A stretch of DNA of 64,000 bases from CAVSEK01 sp963726975 (lineage in GTDB: Bacteria; Actinomycetota; Actinomycetes; Mycobacteriales; SCTD01): positions 744,001 to 808,000 of the forward strand of contig CAVSEK010000004.1 of NCBI GenBank assembly GCA_963726975.1, written 5' to 3'. This document shows positions 36,504 to 44,404 of the stretch, piece by piece (position 1 is the first letter of the stretch; each line of letters begins with the position of its first letter). Under the pieces are notes generated by a model, which saw nothing but the letters and a program-made list of their open reading frames with translations, was not told where the DNA came from and made no database searches. Both the position numbers and the translations under genes were made by a program.

Positions 36504-36509
36504 CGCCCG

Positions 36510-37430
36510 GTGATCGTGGTGTGCGGCGAGGCGCTCGTCGACCTGGTGCCCGAGGGCGGGGCGTACGCCGCACGTCCCGGCGGCAGCCCGCTCAACGCGG
36601 CGGTGGGGCTCGCCCGGCTCGGCCAGCCGGTGCGGCTGCTGTCGCGGCTGTCCGACGACGCCTTCGGCCGGCTGCTCGCCGACCACGCCCAGGCTGCCGG
36701 CGTCGACCTGTCGGCGGCGGTGCGCGCGGCCGAGCCGACGACGCTGGCCGTCGTGACGCTCGACGGGCAGGGCAAGGCGGAGTACGCCTTCTACGTCGAC
36801 GGGGCGGCGGACGGCGGCTGGTCGACCGCCGACCTGCCGGCCGTCCTGCCCGAGGGGGCTCCGCTGCACGTGAGCGGGTCGCTGGCGCTCGGCGTTCCCG
36901 CGATGGGCGACGCGCTCGAGGCGCTGCTGACCCGCGAGCGCGGCCGTCGGGTGCTCGTGCTGGACCCGAACGTGCGGCCCCGGCTGGCCCGCAGCGAGGC
37001 CGACCTGCGGGCCCGGCTGGACCGCTGGCTGGGCCTGGTCGACGTCGTCAAGGTCAGCGCCGACGACCTGGCGTGGCTGTCGCCCGGCGAGCCGGTGGAG
37101 CAGGTCGCGCGGCGCTGGCGCGAGGCCGGCCCGTCGCTGGTCGTCGTGACCCGCGGCGAAGACGGCGTGCACGCCCTCGGACCGTCCGGCGCGGTCGACC
37201 TGCCCGCCGAGCCGGTCGACGTCGTCGACACCGTGGGCGCCGGCGACGCCTTCCTGTCGGGCCTGCTGTGCGGGCTGCAGGAGTCCGGCGACCTCGTGCC
37301 CGACCGGCTGCGCGCGCTCGGCGACGACGCGCTGCGCGCGGCGCTGCACCTTGCGGGCCGCAGCGCCGCGGTGACCTGCGGCCGGCCGGGCGCCGACCCG
37401 CCGTGGCGCGACGAGCTCGGCCTGCCGTGA
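36510..37430 (+). CDS. PfkB-family sugar kinase (fructokinase-like)
   Basis: A 306-residue ribokinase-fold kinase. VIVVCGEALVDLVPEGG, ARPGGSPLNAAVGLARLGQP, LDPNVRPRLARSEADLRARL, VVVTRGEDGVHAL and the catalytic VVDTVGAGDAFLSGLL. The GGSPxNxA motif and EALVDLVP opening are typical of bacterial fructokinases (ScrK/FrcK-like), less so of ribokinase. GTG 36510 appears leaderless. No sugar transporter is adjacent, so the physiological sugar is uncertain. Confidence 0.83.
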   Translation: MIVVCGEALVDLVPEGGAYAARPGGSPLNAAVGLARLGQPVRLLSRLSDDAFGRLLADHAQAAGVDLSAAVRAAEPTTLAVVTLDGQGKAEYAFYVDGAADGGWSTADLPAVLPEGAPLHVSGSLALGVPAMGDALEALLTRERGRRVLVLDPNVRPRLARSEADLRARLDRWLGLVDVVKVSADDLAWLSPGEPVEQVARRWREAGPSLVVVTRGEDGVHALGPSGAVDLPAEPVDVVDTVGAGDAFLSGLLCGLQESGDLVPDRLRALGDDALRAALHLAGRSAAVTCGRPGADPPWRDELGLP

Positions 37431-37491
37431 GCGAGGCCCGCTCAGGGTGGGCGAGGTCGTGTTCTACAGCGCCCGCAGGGCGGCGGGAGGA

Positions 37492-37530
37492 GTTGCGACA
37501 GGGCGCCCAGGTGCTGACAGCGGCACTTCC
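37492..37530 (-). repeat. Cassette-associated repeat R1 (after the AAA gene)
   Basis: Read on the minus strand, 20 bases past the AAA-gene stop: GAAGTGCCGCTGTCAGCACC then TGGGCGCCCTGTCGCAAC. It shares AAGTGCCGCT and CAGCACCTG with R4, in the same order. Confidence 0.55.
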
Positions 37531-37549
37531 TCATGGCTCGCAGCACTGC

Positions 37550-38059
37550 CTACGTCGCGCTGTCCAGGTGGCGATGGATCTCACCTACGACTACCTCAAG
37601 AGGTTGTGCGGAGTCGACGCTGAGGCACTCGTCGCCCCAGGGCTCGTAGACCGCGGCTCGCGCCTGGACTTGCTCCCAGGTCGGTTCGGGAACGTGCACG
37701 AGGCCGCGTCTGCGGGTCGTCAGGCGTCGCTGGGCTCTGCGTGTGGCGGTGTGAGATGGACGAAGCGCAGCATCACGTGTGTTCGTTCCGCCGCCTCTGC
37801 GCTATGTCGAGCGAGCAGCCGCGCCGTCGTTCACCGCATCGACCACCACGCAGTGGCCCAGCGCGAGGTTCTGCTCGGCTGCGGCGCGAGCAACTTCGTA
37901 AGCGGCGACACCTGTCGTCCAGTCACGCGGCAGGCCGGCACCGAGCAACGCGTCCTCGGCCTCGTCCACGGAGAGGTGAACACCTCGCACAGCCTGCGCC
38001 AATCGCACTACCACCGCGGACTTACCGGTGCCCGGGAGCCCTGAGACGAGGAGGAGCAT
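37550..38059 (-). CDS. AAA-type P-loop kinase (two compensating frameshifts)
   Basis: Small ATP-dependent kinase of the AAA_33 type, 169 residues when repaired. N-terminus MLLLVSGLPGTGKSAVVVRL has the Walker A; VHLSVDEAEDALLGAG and NLALGHCVVVDAVNDG (Walker B-like D) follow. After a shift near 37820 the next frame reads RHSAEAAERTHVMLRFVHLT; after a second shift near 37720 it ends GLVHVPEPTWEQVQARAAVY and EPWGDECLSVDSAQPLEVVV. The first frame alone stops at 85 residues, so the sequence as given would make a truncated protein. Base composition is visibly more AT-rich than the neighbours. Possible substrates are small metabolites or nucleotides; unknown. Confidence 0.72.
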
Positions 38060-38069
38060 GAGCGCACGC

Positions 38070-38106
38070 TAGTGGCGGCTCTGCGCCGTCACCGGAAGCG
38101 GCACTA
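38070..38106 (-). repeat. Cassette-associated repeat R2 (between VOC and AAA genes)
   Basis: On the minus strand it begins TAGTGCCGCTTCCGG and ends GCCGCCACTA, so the ends form a TAGTG/CACTA inverted pair. The TAGTGCCGCT start is shared with R3-R5. It lies 33 bases after the VOC stop and 11 bases before the AAA start. Confidence 0.55.
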
Positions 38107-38138
38107 TGCGTGCGCCGGTGCCAAGGCGACCGAGCTAG

Positions 38139-38488
38139 TCAGGGGTGACTCAGCACGTCGATCAAGGCCCGTCGGGGTCGCGCACGAAACAGCGTCGGAC
38201 GCCCCATGGCTCATCTGTAAGCGGATGGACGATCTCTGCGCCCGCACGTACGGCAGCGGCGTGGCAGGCGTCGACGTCGTCGACCTGCACGGAAACAGAC
38301 GGCACCACGGGCGCCGTGCTGTCGTGCGTCATCACGCTGATCTGTGCCTCCGGCTGGTCTGGGGCCGCGAGCGTGACGATCCACCCATGGCCCATAACCG
38401 CCCGTAGCCCGAGGACGCCGGTGTAGAAGGCTCTGCTCGCGTCCAAGGACGTGCTGACGAGGTCGGGGACCACCCGGCGGACGCTCAT
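38139..38488 (-). CDS. VOC-superfamily (glyoxalase-like) protein (C-terminal frameshift)
   Basis: A 116-residue single VOC module pair: VRRVVPDLVSTSLDASRAFY, TGVLGLRAVMGHGWIVTLAA, ISVMTHDSTAP, VDDVDACHAAAVRAGAEIVH and VRRCFVRDPDGALIDVLSHP. A missing base near 38165 truncates it at RDPDGP; the repaired frame gives the standard RDPDGxxIxVxxH ending and a TGA at 38139-38141. ATG 38488 is preferred over the ATG at 38503. Often linked to antibiotic or toxicant resistance in cassettes; the substrate here is unknown. Confidence 0.75.
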
Positions 38489-38572
38489 GCATGCATCTCG
38501 CACGTGTCACCCGTCGTGAACGCTAGGGGCGGCTTGGTGCCACCGGGAATGCGGGTTACCGGGGCAAGTGAT

Positions 38573-38620
38573 GTAAGGCCGGTTCCCGACAAGTGCGGGA
38601 CCGAGCGGTAGCGGCACCTA
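38573..38620 (-). repeat. Cassette-associated repeat R3 (overlaps stop of 89-residue gene)
   Basis: Minus strand: starts with the TAG stop codon itself, TAGGTGCCGCTACCGCT, then TGTCGGGAACCGGCCTTAC. It matches R4 over almost the whole 47 bases, differing mainly in the middle (CGGTCCCGCACT versus GCTCCAGCACC). Confidence 0.8.
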
Positions 38621-38887
38621 GTGCGCGTCGAGGTACTCCAAGATCGGCCGGTAGTACCGCTCTGCGGCCTGCTCGCGGTCCTCCTTGTCGAGAGACCCCC
38701 ACCAGACTGACTCCAGGCTGCTCTCGGCAACGCGGAGCATGTCCAGCAAGGGCGCGTGCGTGTGGTCAAGATGCCCAAGCACCTGCTCGGCAGCCCTTGA
38801 GAGGTCGAGGAGCGTTGCCTGCGCGGCCTGGTACTCGGCCCAGACCGCCCGCAGAGGCTGCGTCAGCCGCTCGTTGTACTCGTCCAC
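38618..38887 (-). CDS. Hypothetical helical protein, 89 residues
   Basis: Unrecognised. It reads MDEYNERLTQPLRAVWAEYQ, AAQATLLDLSRAAEQVLGHL, DHTHAPLLDMLRVAESSLES and ends ERYYRPILEYLDAH. Expected to be almost all alpha-helix, soluble, no signal. Its TAG stop is part of repeat R3 and its start lies nine bases from repeat R4, the spacing expected of a gene cassette. Composition is AT-rich for this genome. Confidence 0.65.
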   Translation of the reverse strand: MDEYNERLTQPLRAVWAEYQAAQATLLDLSRAAEQVLGHLDHTHAPLLDMLRVAESSLESVWWGSLDKEDREQAAERYYRPILEYLDAH

Positions 38888-38896
38888 CGACGCAAG

Positions 38897-38943
38897 GTAA
38901 GGCCGGTTCCCGACAGGTGCTGGAGCAGCGGTAGCGGCACTTA
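38897..38943 (-). repeat. Cassette-associated repeat R4 (overlaps stop of 85-residue gene)
   Basis: Minus strand: TAAGTGCCGCTACCGCTGC, then TCCAGCACC, TGTCGGGAACCGGCCTTAC. The first three bases are the TAA stop of the upstream gene. Closest partner is R3. Confidence 0.8.
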
Positions 38944-39198
38944 CCGCTCGTTGACGCTTCGCATGAAGCGGTGCGACTCATCGACGAGCCTCAGTAGTGC
39001 GTCGAGGCCGTTCTCAGAGGCGTAGCACGCGGGGTGGTTGAGAACGAAGGGCGACCACCCGTGGATGTCTTCGTCCACCGGGATGAACCGCTTCGTCCTG
39101 GTCTTCCTCGGGTCGGCCCAGTCGGTCGGTCCGATGTTCACGAAGGCGGCCCCAGCGTTCACCGGGCGGCCGCAGACCGAGCACGCGCCGTAGTCCAC
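38941..39198 (-). CDS. Hypothetical small protein with an N-terminal CxxC, 85 residues
   Basis: Unrecognised. It starts MDYGACSVCGRPVNAGAAFV (CxxC plus later His-x-x-Cys in VLNHPACYASENG), suggesting a small zinc-binding fold, then KTRTKRFIPVDEDIHGWSPF and ends LVDESHRFMRSVNER. Soluble. The TAA stop is the first codon of repeat R4. Immediately upstream lies the 38-bp tandem repeat tract. Confidence 0.65.
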   Translation of the reverse strand: MDYGACSVCGRPVNAGAAFVNIGPTDWADPRKTRTKRFIPVDEDIHGWSPFVLNHPACYASENGLDALLRLVDESHRFMRSVNER

Positions 39199-39219
39199 GG
39201 CACGGAGGCTATCGCCGGC

Positions 39220-39334
39220 TACCGTCGAAGACCGCCGGCGTGGTGAAGAACGCCAGCTGCCGTCGTAGACCGCCGGCGTGGTGAAGAACGCCAGCTACCG
39301 TCGAAGACCGCCCGGCGTGGTGAAGAACGCCGGC
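39220..39334. repeat. Three tandem copies of a 38-bp unit
   Basis: Copies at 39220-39257, 39258-39295 and 39296-39334. Each contains ACCGTCG-AGACCGCC then GGCGTGGTGAAGAACGCC. They differ at only a few positions; the third has one extra C. Because 38 is not a multiple of three, no frame is kept, so it is not a protein repeat. It lies just upstream of the first cassette-like gene with CxxC and just downstream of R5. Confidence 0.9.
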
Positions 39335-39369
39335 ACCCGCAGCCCCTCCCCAAGGCTGGAGCCGCACTA
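39330..39369 (-). repeat. Cassette-associated repeat R5 (overlaps stop of small membrane-protein gene)
   Basis: Minus strand: TAGTGCGGCTCCAGCC, TTGGGGAGG, GGCTGCGGGTGCCGG. The TAG is the stop of the preceding gene. It opens like R2/R3 (TAGTGCxGCT) and contains a CAGCC/GGCTG stem with a 9-base loop. Confidence 0.55.
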
Positions 39370-39560
39370 GCGGTCGCTGGGGGGCGCCTTGCCGTTGCGC
39401 CTGGTCGGGGCGTGCCATCCGCGCTTGAGCCGGTAATGTTCGGCGGCTTGCGCCGCGAGCAACAGCAGCATCGCGGCCGCCAAGAACACAGACGCCCCAC
39501 AACCGCGACCAGTCCAAGAAGGGCCACGACGACGAGCAAGGCTTCGCGGAAGCGCGACAT
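39367..39560 (-). CDS. Small two-helix membrane protein (one frameshift)
   Basis: Unrecognised, about 64 residues when repaired. It starts MSRFREALLVVVALLGLVAV (ATG 39560). After a missing G near 39500 it continues SVFLAAAMLLLLAAQAAEHY and RLKRGWHAPTRRNGKAPPSD. Two hydrophobic segments, then a basic cytoplasmic tail. Its TAG stop is part of repeat R5. The first member of the cassette-like block in transcription order. Confidence 0.55.
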
Positions 39561-39622
39561 GTGGAGACGTTGAGGACGGCGACTGGCTCGCCGGCCTTGC
39601 CTGCCCTTCACCGGCACCGACG

Positions 39623-41248
39623 TCAGCCGCGACGCCCCGCGCGGTAGCGGGCGATCAGCGCGTTCGTCGAGCTGTCGTGCGCCGGCGCGGGGGCCTCGTC
39701 GGACTCGCAGCTCCGGCACGATCCGCTGCGCCAGCGCCTTGCCGAGCTCGACGCCCCACTGGTCGAAGGAGTTGATCCCCCAGACCGCTCCCTGGGTGAA
39801 GACCTTGTGCTCGTAGACCGCGACGAGCTGCCCGAGCACCGACGGGGTGAGCCGCGGCACGACGATCGAGCTCGTCGGGCGGTTGCCCGGGAACGTGCGG
39901 TGCGGCACGAGCGCCGGGTCGACGCCCTCGGCCGCCACCTCCTCGGCGGTCTTGCCGAACGCCAGCGCCTCGGTCTGCGCGAGGAAGTTGGCGAACAGCA
40001 GGTCCTGGTGCTCACCGAGCTCCTCGGCAGGCTCGACCACCCCGAGGAAGTCGGCCGGCACGAGCCCGGTTCCCTGGTGGATGAGCTGGTAGAAGGCGTG
40101 CTGGCCGTTGGTGCCCGGCTGCGCCCCACACGACCGGGCCCGGTCGGCACCCGCACCGGCTGCCCGTCGAGGTCGACCCGCTTGCCGTTGCTCTCCATGT
40201 CCAGCTGCTGCAGGTAGGCCGGGAAGCGCGCGAGGTACTGGCTGTACGGCAGCACCGCCAGGCTCTCGGCGCCGAAGAAGTCGCGGTACCAGAGCCCGAG
40301 CAGCCCCAGGAGCACCGGGACGTTGCGCTCCAGCGGGGCGCTGCGCACGTGCTCGTCGACGGTGCGGAAGCCCGCGAGCAGCTCGTGGAACGCCGCCGGG
40401 CCGATCGCGACCATGAGCGACAGCCCGACGGCCGAGGGGAAGGAGTAGCGGCCGCCGACCCAGTCCCAGAAGCCGAACATGTTGTCCGGGTCGATGCCGA
40501 AGGCCCGGACCTCCGGCGCGTTGGTGGACACCGCGACGAAGTGCTTGGCGATGTCGGCCCCGTCGCCGAGGCCGCCCTGCAGCCAGTCGCGGGCGCTGCG
40601 CGCGTTGGCGAGCGTCTCCTGCGTGGTGAAGGTCTTGCTCACCACGATGAACAGGGTCTCGGCGGGGTCGAGGTCGCGGGTCGCCTCGAGCAGGTCGGTG
40701 CCGTCGACGTTGCTCACGAAGCGCACCGTGAGCTCGCGGTCGCTGAACGCCCGCAGCGCCTCGTACGCCATCGCCGGCCCGAGGTCGGAGCCGCCGATCC
40801 CGATGTTGACGACGTTGCGGATGCGGGCGCCGGTCGTGCCGGTCCACTGCCCGGACCGCACCCGGTCGGCGAAGGCCCCCATACGGTCGAGCACCGCGTG
40901 CACCTCGGGGAGGACGTCGACGCCGTCGACGACCAACGACGCGTCGCGCGGCATGCGCAGCGCGACGTGCAGCACGGCCCGGTCCTCGGTGCTGTTGAGG
41001 TGCTCGCCGGCGAACATCGCCTCGAGGCGCTCGCGCACGCCCGCCCGCTCGGCGAGCGCGACGAGCAGCCGGAGCGTCTCGTCGGTGACCCGGTGCTTGG
41101 AGAAGTCGAGGTGCACGTCGCCGGCGTCGGCGGTCAGCCGGGTGCCGCGGTCGGGGTCGGCGTCGAAGAGCTCGCGCAGCGTCACGTCGCGGACCTGCTC
41201 GTAGTGCTCCTGCAGGGCACGCCACTCGTCGGTGGTCTCGATGCTCAC
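39623..41248 (-). CDS. pgi: Glucose-6-phosphate isomerase (two compensating frameshifts)
   Basis: Interconverts glucose 6-phosphate and fructose 6-phosphate. 541 residues when repaired, normal length. NVVNIGIGGSDLGPAMAYEA, VRFVSNVDGTDLLEATRDLD, VVSKTFTTQETLANARSARD (phosphate site), NMFGFWDWVGGRYSFPSAVG, GTNGQHAFYQLIHQGTGLVP (catalytic His) and EHKVFTQGAVWGINSFDQWG (catalytic Lys/Gln signature). One G is missing near 40130 (TGGGGCGC) and one C is extra near 39713, restoring the original frame for the end NALIARYRAGRRG. GTG 41248 follows GGAGGAG. Likely errors, as this is a core enzyme. Confidence 0.95.
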   Translation of the reverse strand: MSIETTDEWRALQEHYEQVRDVTLRELFDADPDRGTRLTADAGDVHLDFSKHRVTDETLRLLVALAERAGVRERLEAMFAGEHLNSTEDRAVLHVALRMPRDASLVVDGVDVLPEVHAVLDRMGAFADRVRSGQWTGTTGARIRNVVNIGIGGSDLGPAMAYEALRAFSDRELTVRFVSNVDGTDLLEATRDLDPAETLFIVVSKTFTTQETLANARSARDWLQGGLGDGADIAKHFVAVSTNAPEVRAFGIDPDNMFGFWDWVGGRYSFPSAVGLSLMVAIGPAAFHELLAGFRTVDEHVRSAPLERNVPVLLGLLGLWYRDFFGAESLAVLPYSQYLARFPAYLQQLDMESNGKRVDLDGQPVRVPTGPGRVGRSRAPTASTPSTSSSTREPGSCRPTSSGWSSLPRSSVSTRTCCSPTSSRRPRRWRSARPPRRWRPRASTRRSCRTARSRATARRARSSCRGSPRRCSGSSSRSTSTRSSPRERSGGSTPSTSGASSSARRWRSGSCRSCESDEAPAPAHDSSTNALIARYRAGRRG

Positions 41249-41297
41249 GGGGCTCCTCCGGGTCGCGGGCGGGTGGGCACGGGCAGTCCTGCCCCGC

Positions 41298-42083
41298 TCA
41301 GCGGGCGCTCCACCCGCCGTCGACGGTCCACGAGGCGCCGTTGACGCAGGCGGCCGCCGGCGAGCACAGGAAGGCGACGACCTCGGCGACCTCGACGGGC
41401 TCGACGAGCCGCTTCACGGCCGAGGCCGCCAGCATGACCGTCTCGACGACCTGGTCCTCCGGGATGCCGTGCACCTCCGCCTGCGCGGCGATCTGCCCCT
41501 CCACCAGCGGCGTGCGCACGTAGCCCGGGCACACGGTGTTGGAGGTGACGCCCCGGCCGCCGGCCTCGAGCGCGACGACCTTGGACAGGCCCTCCAGCCC
41601 GTGCTTGGCGGCGACGTAGGCGCTCTTGTGCGGGCTGGCCCGGATGCCGTGGACGCTGGACAGGCCGACGACCCGCCCCCAGCCCCGGTCGTACATCCCC
41701 GGCAGCGCGGCCCGCACCAGCCGGAACGGCGCCTCGAGCATGATCTTGAGGATCAGCGCGAAGCGCTCCGGCGGGAACTCCTCCAGCGGCGCCACGTGCT
41801 GCAGCCCCGCGTTGTTGACGAGCACGTCGGCGCGGGCCGCCTCGGCGCAGACCCGCTCGAGGTCGTCCTCGACCGACAGGTCGGCCACGACCGCGGTGCC
41901 GCCGAGCTCGTCGGCCAGCGCCCGGGCGCCGTCGGCCTGCAGGTCGACGACGACGACGTGCGCGCCGGCCTGCGCGAGGCGCCGGGCGCAGGCCGCGCCG
42001 ATGCCGCTGGCGGCACCGGTGACCAGCGCACGCCGGCCGGTGAGGTCCGGGGAGGGTGCCGTGCCTGACGTGTCGACTGCCAT
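41298..42083 (-). CDS. 3-hydroxybutyrate dehydrogenase-like SDR
   Basis: A 261-residue SDR. RRALVTGAASGIGAACARRL (cofactor), VLVNNAGLQHVAPLEEFPPE, VVGLSSVHGIRASPHKSAYV, AAKHGLEGLSKVVALE (YxxxK intact) and SNTVCPGYVRTPLVEGQIAA. The NNAGLQHVAPLEEFP and SVHG...SPHKSAYVAAKHG segments closely match D-beta-hydroxybutyrate dehydrogenases, which oxidise ketone-body or PHB-derived hydroxybutyrate to acetoacetate. No acetoacetate or PHB gene is adjacent, so the name rests on motif similarity. Confidence 0.85.
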   Translation of the reverse strand: MAVDTSGTAPSPDLTGRRALVTGAASGIGAACARRLAQAGAHVVVVDLQADGARALADELGGTAVVADLSVEDDLERVCAEAARADVLVNNAGLQHVAPLEEFPPERFALILKIMLEAPFRLVRAALPGMYDRGWGRVVGLSSVHGIRASPHKSAYVAAKHGLEGLSKVVALEAGGRGVTSNTVCPGYVRTPLVEGQIAAQAEVHGIPEDQVVETVMLAASAVKRLVEPVEVAEVVAFLCSPAAACVNGASWTVDGGWSAR

Positions 42084-42117
42084 GCCGACACCCTCCCACC
42101 CGCCTCAGACAGTCCGG

Positions 42118-44325
42118 CTACGCCACCGGTCCGAGGTGCACGGTGCGCCCGCACCTGCCCAGCACGACGTCCAGCGGCACGTCGCTGGTGCCCGTCACGG
42201 CGGCCCGGCAGGTCAGGCCGGCGCGCTGCAGGTCGACCGTGGCGGTGCGCACGCCGGTCGAGGTGATGACCAGCGCGTCGGCGGGCGCCGCCGGGACGGG
42301 CGCGCCCCAGGTGCGGGTCGAGCTGCCGTACGCCATCGCGGGGATCTCGCCGCCGGTGAGCACGCCGGCGCTGGTCGCGACCGGCAGGACCGCACCGTCG
42401 GCCAGGCCCTTGGCGCGGGTGACGGCGTCGATGGTGCCGGTGGCGCCCGGGGCGACGGTCAGCCCCGACAGCCAGTAGGCGTGGTCGCCGACGACCGCGC
42501 TGCCGGCGCTGTCCTCGAGCGGGTCCACCACGTAGGTGACGTGGAACGGGTCGCGCACGACCCGGTGCTGCCCAGGAACGCGGCGCCCGGGGCGTACTCG
42601 TCGTTGGCCGCGAGGGTGAGGTGGTCGGCGGTGGCGAACAGGTCCTCCTCGAACCGCACGCCGGCGGCCGTGAGCCCGGCGACGGTGGCGCGCGTGGTGT
42701 TGAGGTTGACCAGCTCGTCGGCGGTGGCGTTCCAGGCCGAGCAGCGGGGTGTTGCGCAGCGACGCGAGCTGGTCGGCGACGCTGCCGGGCGCCCCGACGA
42801 CCGAGAAGCCCGCGCGAACAGGTCGGGCCAGCGGGCGAGCATGCGGTACGTGCCGAAGCCGCCCATCGAGTAGCCGCTCACCGCGGTCCAGTCGGCGTCG
42901 AGCCGGTAGTGCCGCGCGACGTCGGCCCACGCCTCGAAGGTGTCGGTCTCGGCCAGCCCGGCGTAGAAGCCGTCCGGGCCGCGGCCGCTGGGGGTGAGCA
43001 CGAGGGAGCCGGCGCCGCGGTCGCCGAGCTGGGACTGGTTCCTGCTGGCGGTGTACTGGTTGTAGTTCTCCGACAGCGAGTGCAGCAGCAGCGTCATGCC
43101 CGAAGCCCTTGGCGGGCTCGGGCTTGTCGGGGACGTACAGGGAGTACGCCTGGAGCTGGCCGACCTGCCGGCCGACGCAGGAGGCGCCGGCGTCGAAGCC
43201 GGCGGCGAGGTCGAAGCAGACCTTCGACGGGTCCAGGCCCTGGCCGGAGGAGTAGCGGCTGGCGAAGACCCGGTTGAGCGGGCCGGTCGTCGGGACACCG
43301 GACTCGTCGGTCCGGCCCGCCACCAGGGCGGCGAAGTCGACGGCCGCGGCGAAGGGCGTGAGGTCGCCCTGGCTGAGCTGCAGCGACTGCTGGCGCTCCC
43401 GCCACCAGGGGGCGGTGACGGCGCCGCCGGCCGCGGTGTCCGCCATCGTGGCGCCGAAGATCTCGGGCATCGGCTCGTCGGTGCGGGGACCGACGTTGAC
43501 GATCGCGACGCCCTGCGGAGTGCCGCCGCCGGGCGTGGTCGCGGTGGCCGAGCCGGGCCGCGGGGCGAGGTAGGTGCCCGCCGCCGGGTCCCACAGGCCG
43601 ACGCCGACGGTCGTGCGCACGGTGCCGCGGCCCGGGTCCCAGGTGCTGTGCGGCACGCGCAGCTCGACCTGCCGGCGGGTCAGGTCGACCGCGGAGGTGA
43701 CCGGGCCGACGACCCCGCCGGCGGCGTCGAGCAGCTCGGCGGTGCCGCCGTGCCAGGTGAGGAACAGCGCCGACGGGGAGGACACGCCCGCGCCGTGCGG
43801 CCAGGCCGCGGCCGGCCCGTCGCCGAGGGCGATCGTCGCGCCGGTGCGCGCGGCGTCCTGCAGCGTGTCGAGGGTGATCCGGAACGCGGTGGCCGTCGGG
43901 AGCGCCTTGACGCGGAGCTCGACGAGGTCGGCAGCGTTGTGCGCGTACACCGGGTCGGTCGGGTAGGTGTAGGTCCCCGCGGGCGGGGAGTACAGGTGCG
44001 CCGACGGGCCGTACGGGTCGTCGGGGTCGTGCACCCCGGTCGCCCCGTGGTCGTCGAGCAGGAAGTCCTGGTAGAGGAACTCCCCCGACCGGTAGGCCGT
44101 CGCGCCGGACACGAGCAGCGGGGCCGCCTTCCAGGGCCCGGTGTTCTCCAGCTGCGGGGCGCGCGGCGCCGAGGCGTAGAGCGCGTCGGGGCCGGGGCGG
44201 TGCCCGCTGGCGACGCGGGGCAGCCCCGACGGCGCGGCGGCGGGGGCGCCGGCGGCCGCCGTCCCCACGGCGGTGGCGAGGGCCGCGAGGGCGGCGACGG
44301 CGAGCACGGGACGGCGGCGGAGCAC
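42118..44325 (-). CDS. Secreted serine hydrolase with N-terminal glucodextranase-like domain (four frameshifts)
   Basis: About 735 residues. GTG 44325 follows GGAGG. Signal sequence VLAVAALAALATAVGTAAAG. The N-terminal half (LYQDFLLDDHGATGVHDPDD, YTYPTDPVYAHNAADLVELR, WPHGAGVSSPSALFLTW) resembles DOMON-like glucodextranase C-terminal domains. The second half, in other frames, is an alpha/beta hydrolase: GMTLLLHSLSENYNQYTASR, ADWTAVSGYSMGGFGTYRML (nucleophile GYSMG) and a probable His in FATADHLTLAANDEYAPGAA. Breaks near 43095, 42814, 42735 and 42570 are alternately +1 and -1, so total length stays in frame. Exported peptidase or esterase; substrate unknown. Confidence 0.7.
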   Translation of the reverse strand: MLRRRPVLAVAALAALATAVGTAAAGAPAAAPSGLPRVASGHRPGPDALYASAPRAPQLENTGPWKAAPLLVSGATAYRSGEFLYQDFLLDDHGATGVHDPDDPYGPSAHLYSPPAGTYTYPTDPVYAHNAADLVELRVKALPTATAFRITLDTLQDAARTGATIALGDGPAAAWPHGAGVSSPSALFLTWHGGTAELLDAAGGVVGPVTSAVDLTRRQVELRVPHSTWDPGRGTVRTTVGVGLWDPAAGTYLAPRPGSATATTPGGGTPQGVAIVNVGPRTDEPMPEIFGATMADTAAGGAVTAPWWRERQQSLQLSQGDLTPFAAAVDFAALVAGRTDESGVPTTGPLNRVFASRYSSGQGLDPSKVCFDLAAGFDAGASCVGRQVGQLQAYSLYVPDKPEPAKGFGHDAAAALAVGELQPVHRQQEPVPARRPRRRLPRAHPQRPRPGRLLRRAGRDRHLRGVGRRRAALPARRRLDRGERLLDGRLRHVPHARPLARPVRAGFSVVGAPGSVADQLASLRNTPLLGLERHRRRAGQPQHHARHRRRAHGRRRAVRGGPVRHRRPPHPRGQRRVRPGRRVPGQHRVVRDPFHVTYVVDPLEDSAGSAVVGDHAYWLSGLTVAPGATGTIDAVTRAKGLADGAVLPVATSAGVLTGGEIPAMAYGSSTRTWGAPVPAAPADALVITSTGVRTATVDLQRAGLTCRAAVTGTSDVPLDVVLGRCGRTVHLGPVA

Positions 44326-44404
44326 GGGGCCTCCAGGAGGGCGGGGGCGGGGGTCGTCCCGCCTGCTTCGCCGCCGTCGCGGGCGCACCTGCCCGGTGTG
44401 GCCC

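Noticed and set aside
39220..39334. CRISPR-like repeats
   Set aside because: The three copies are directly abutting with no spacers, and no cas genes are present.
37492..39560. Classical integron with attC sites
   Set aside because: No intI gene and no clear GTTRRRY/RYYYAAC cores in the repeats. Kept as cassette-like only.
37437..39600. Prophage or insertion sequence explaining the AT-rich block
   Set aside because: No integrase, transposase, terminal inverted repeats or target duplication seen.
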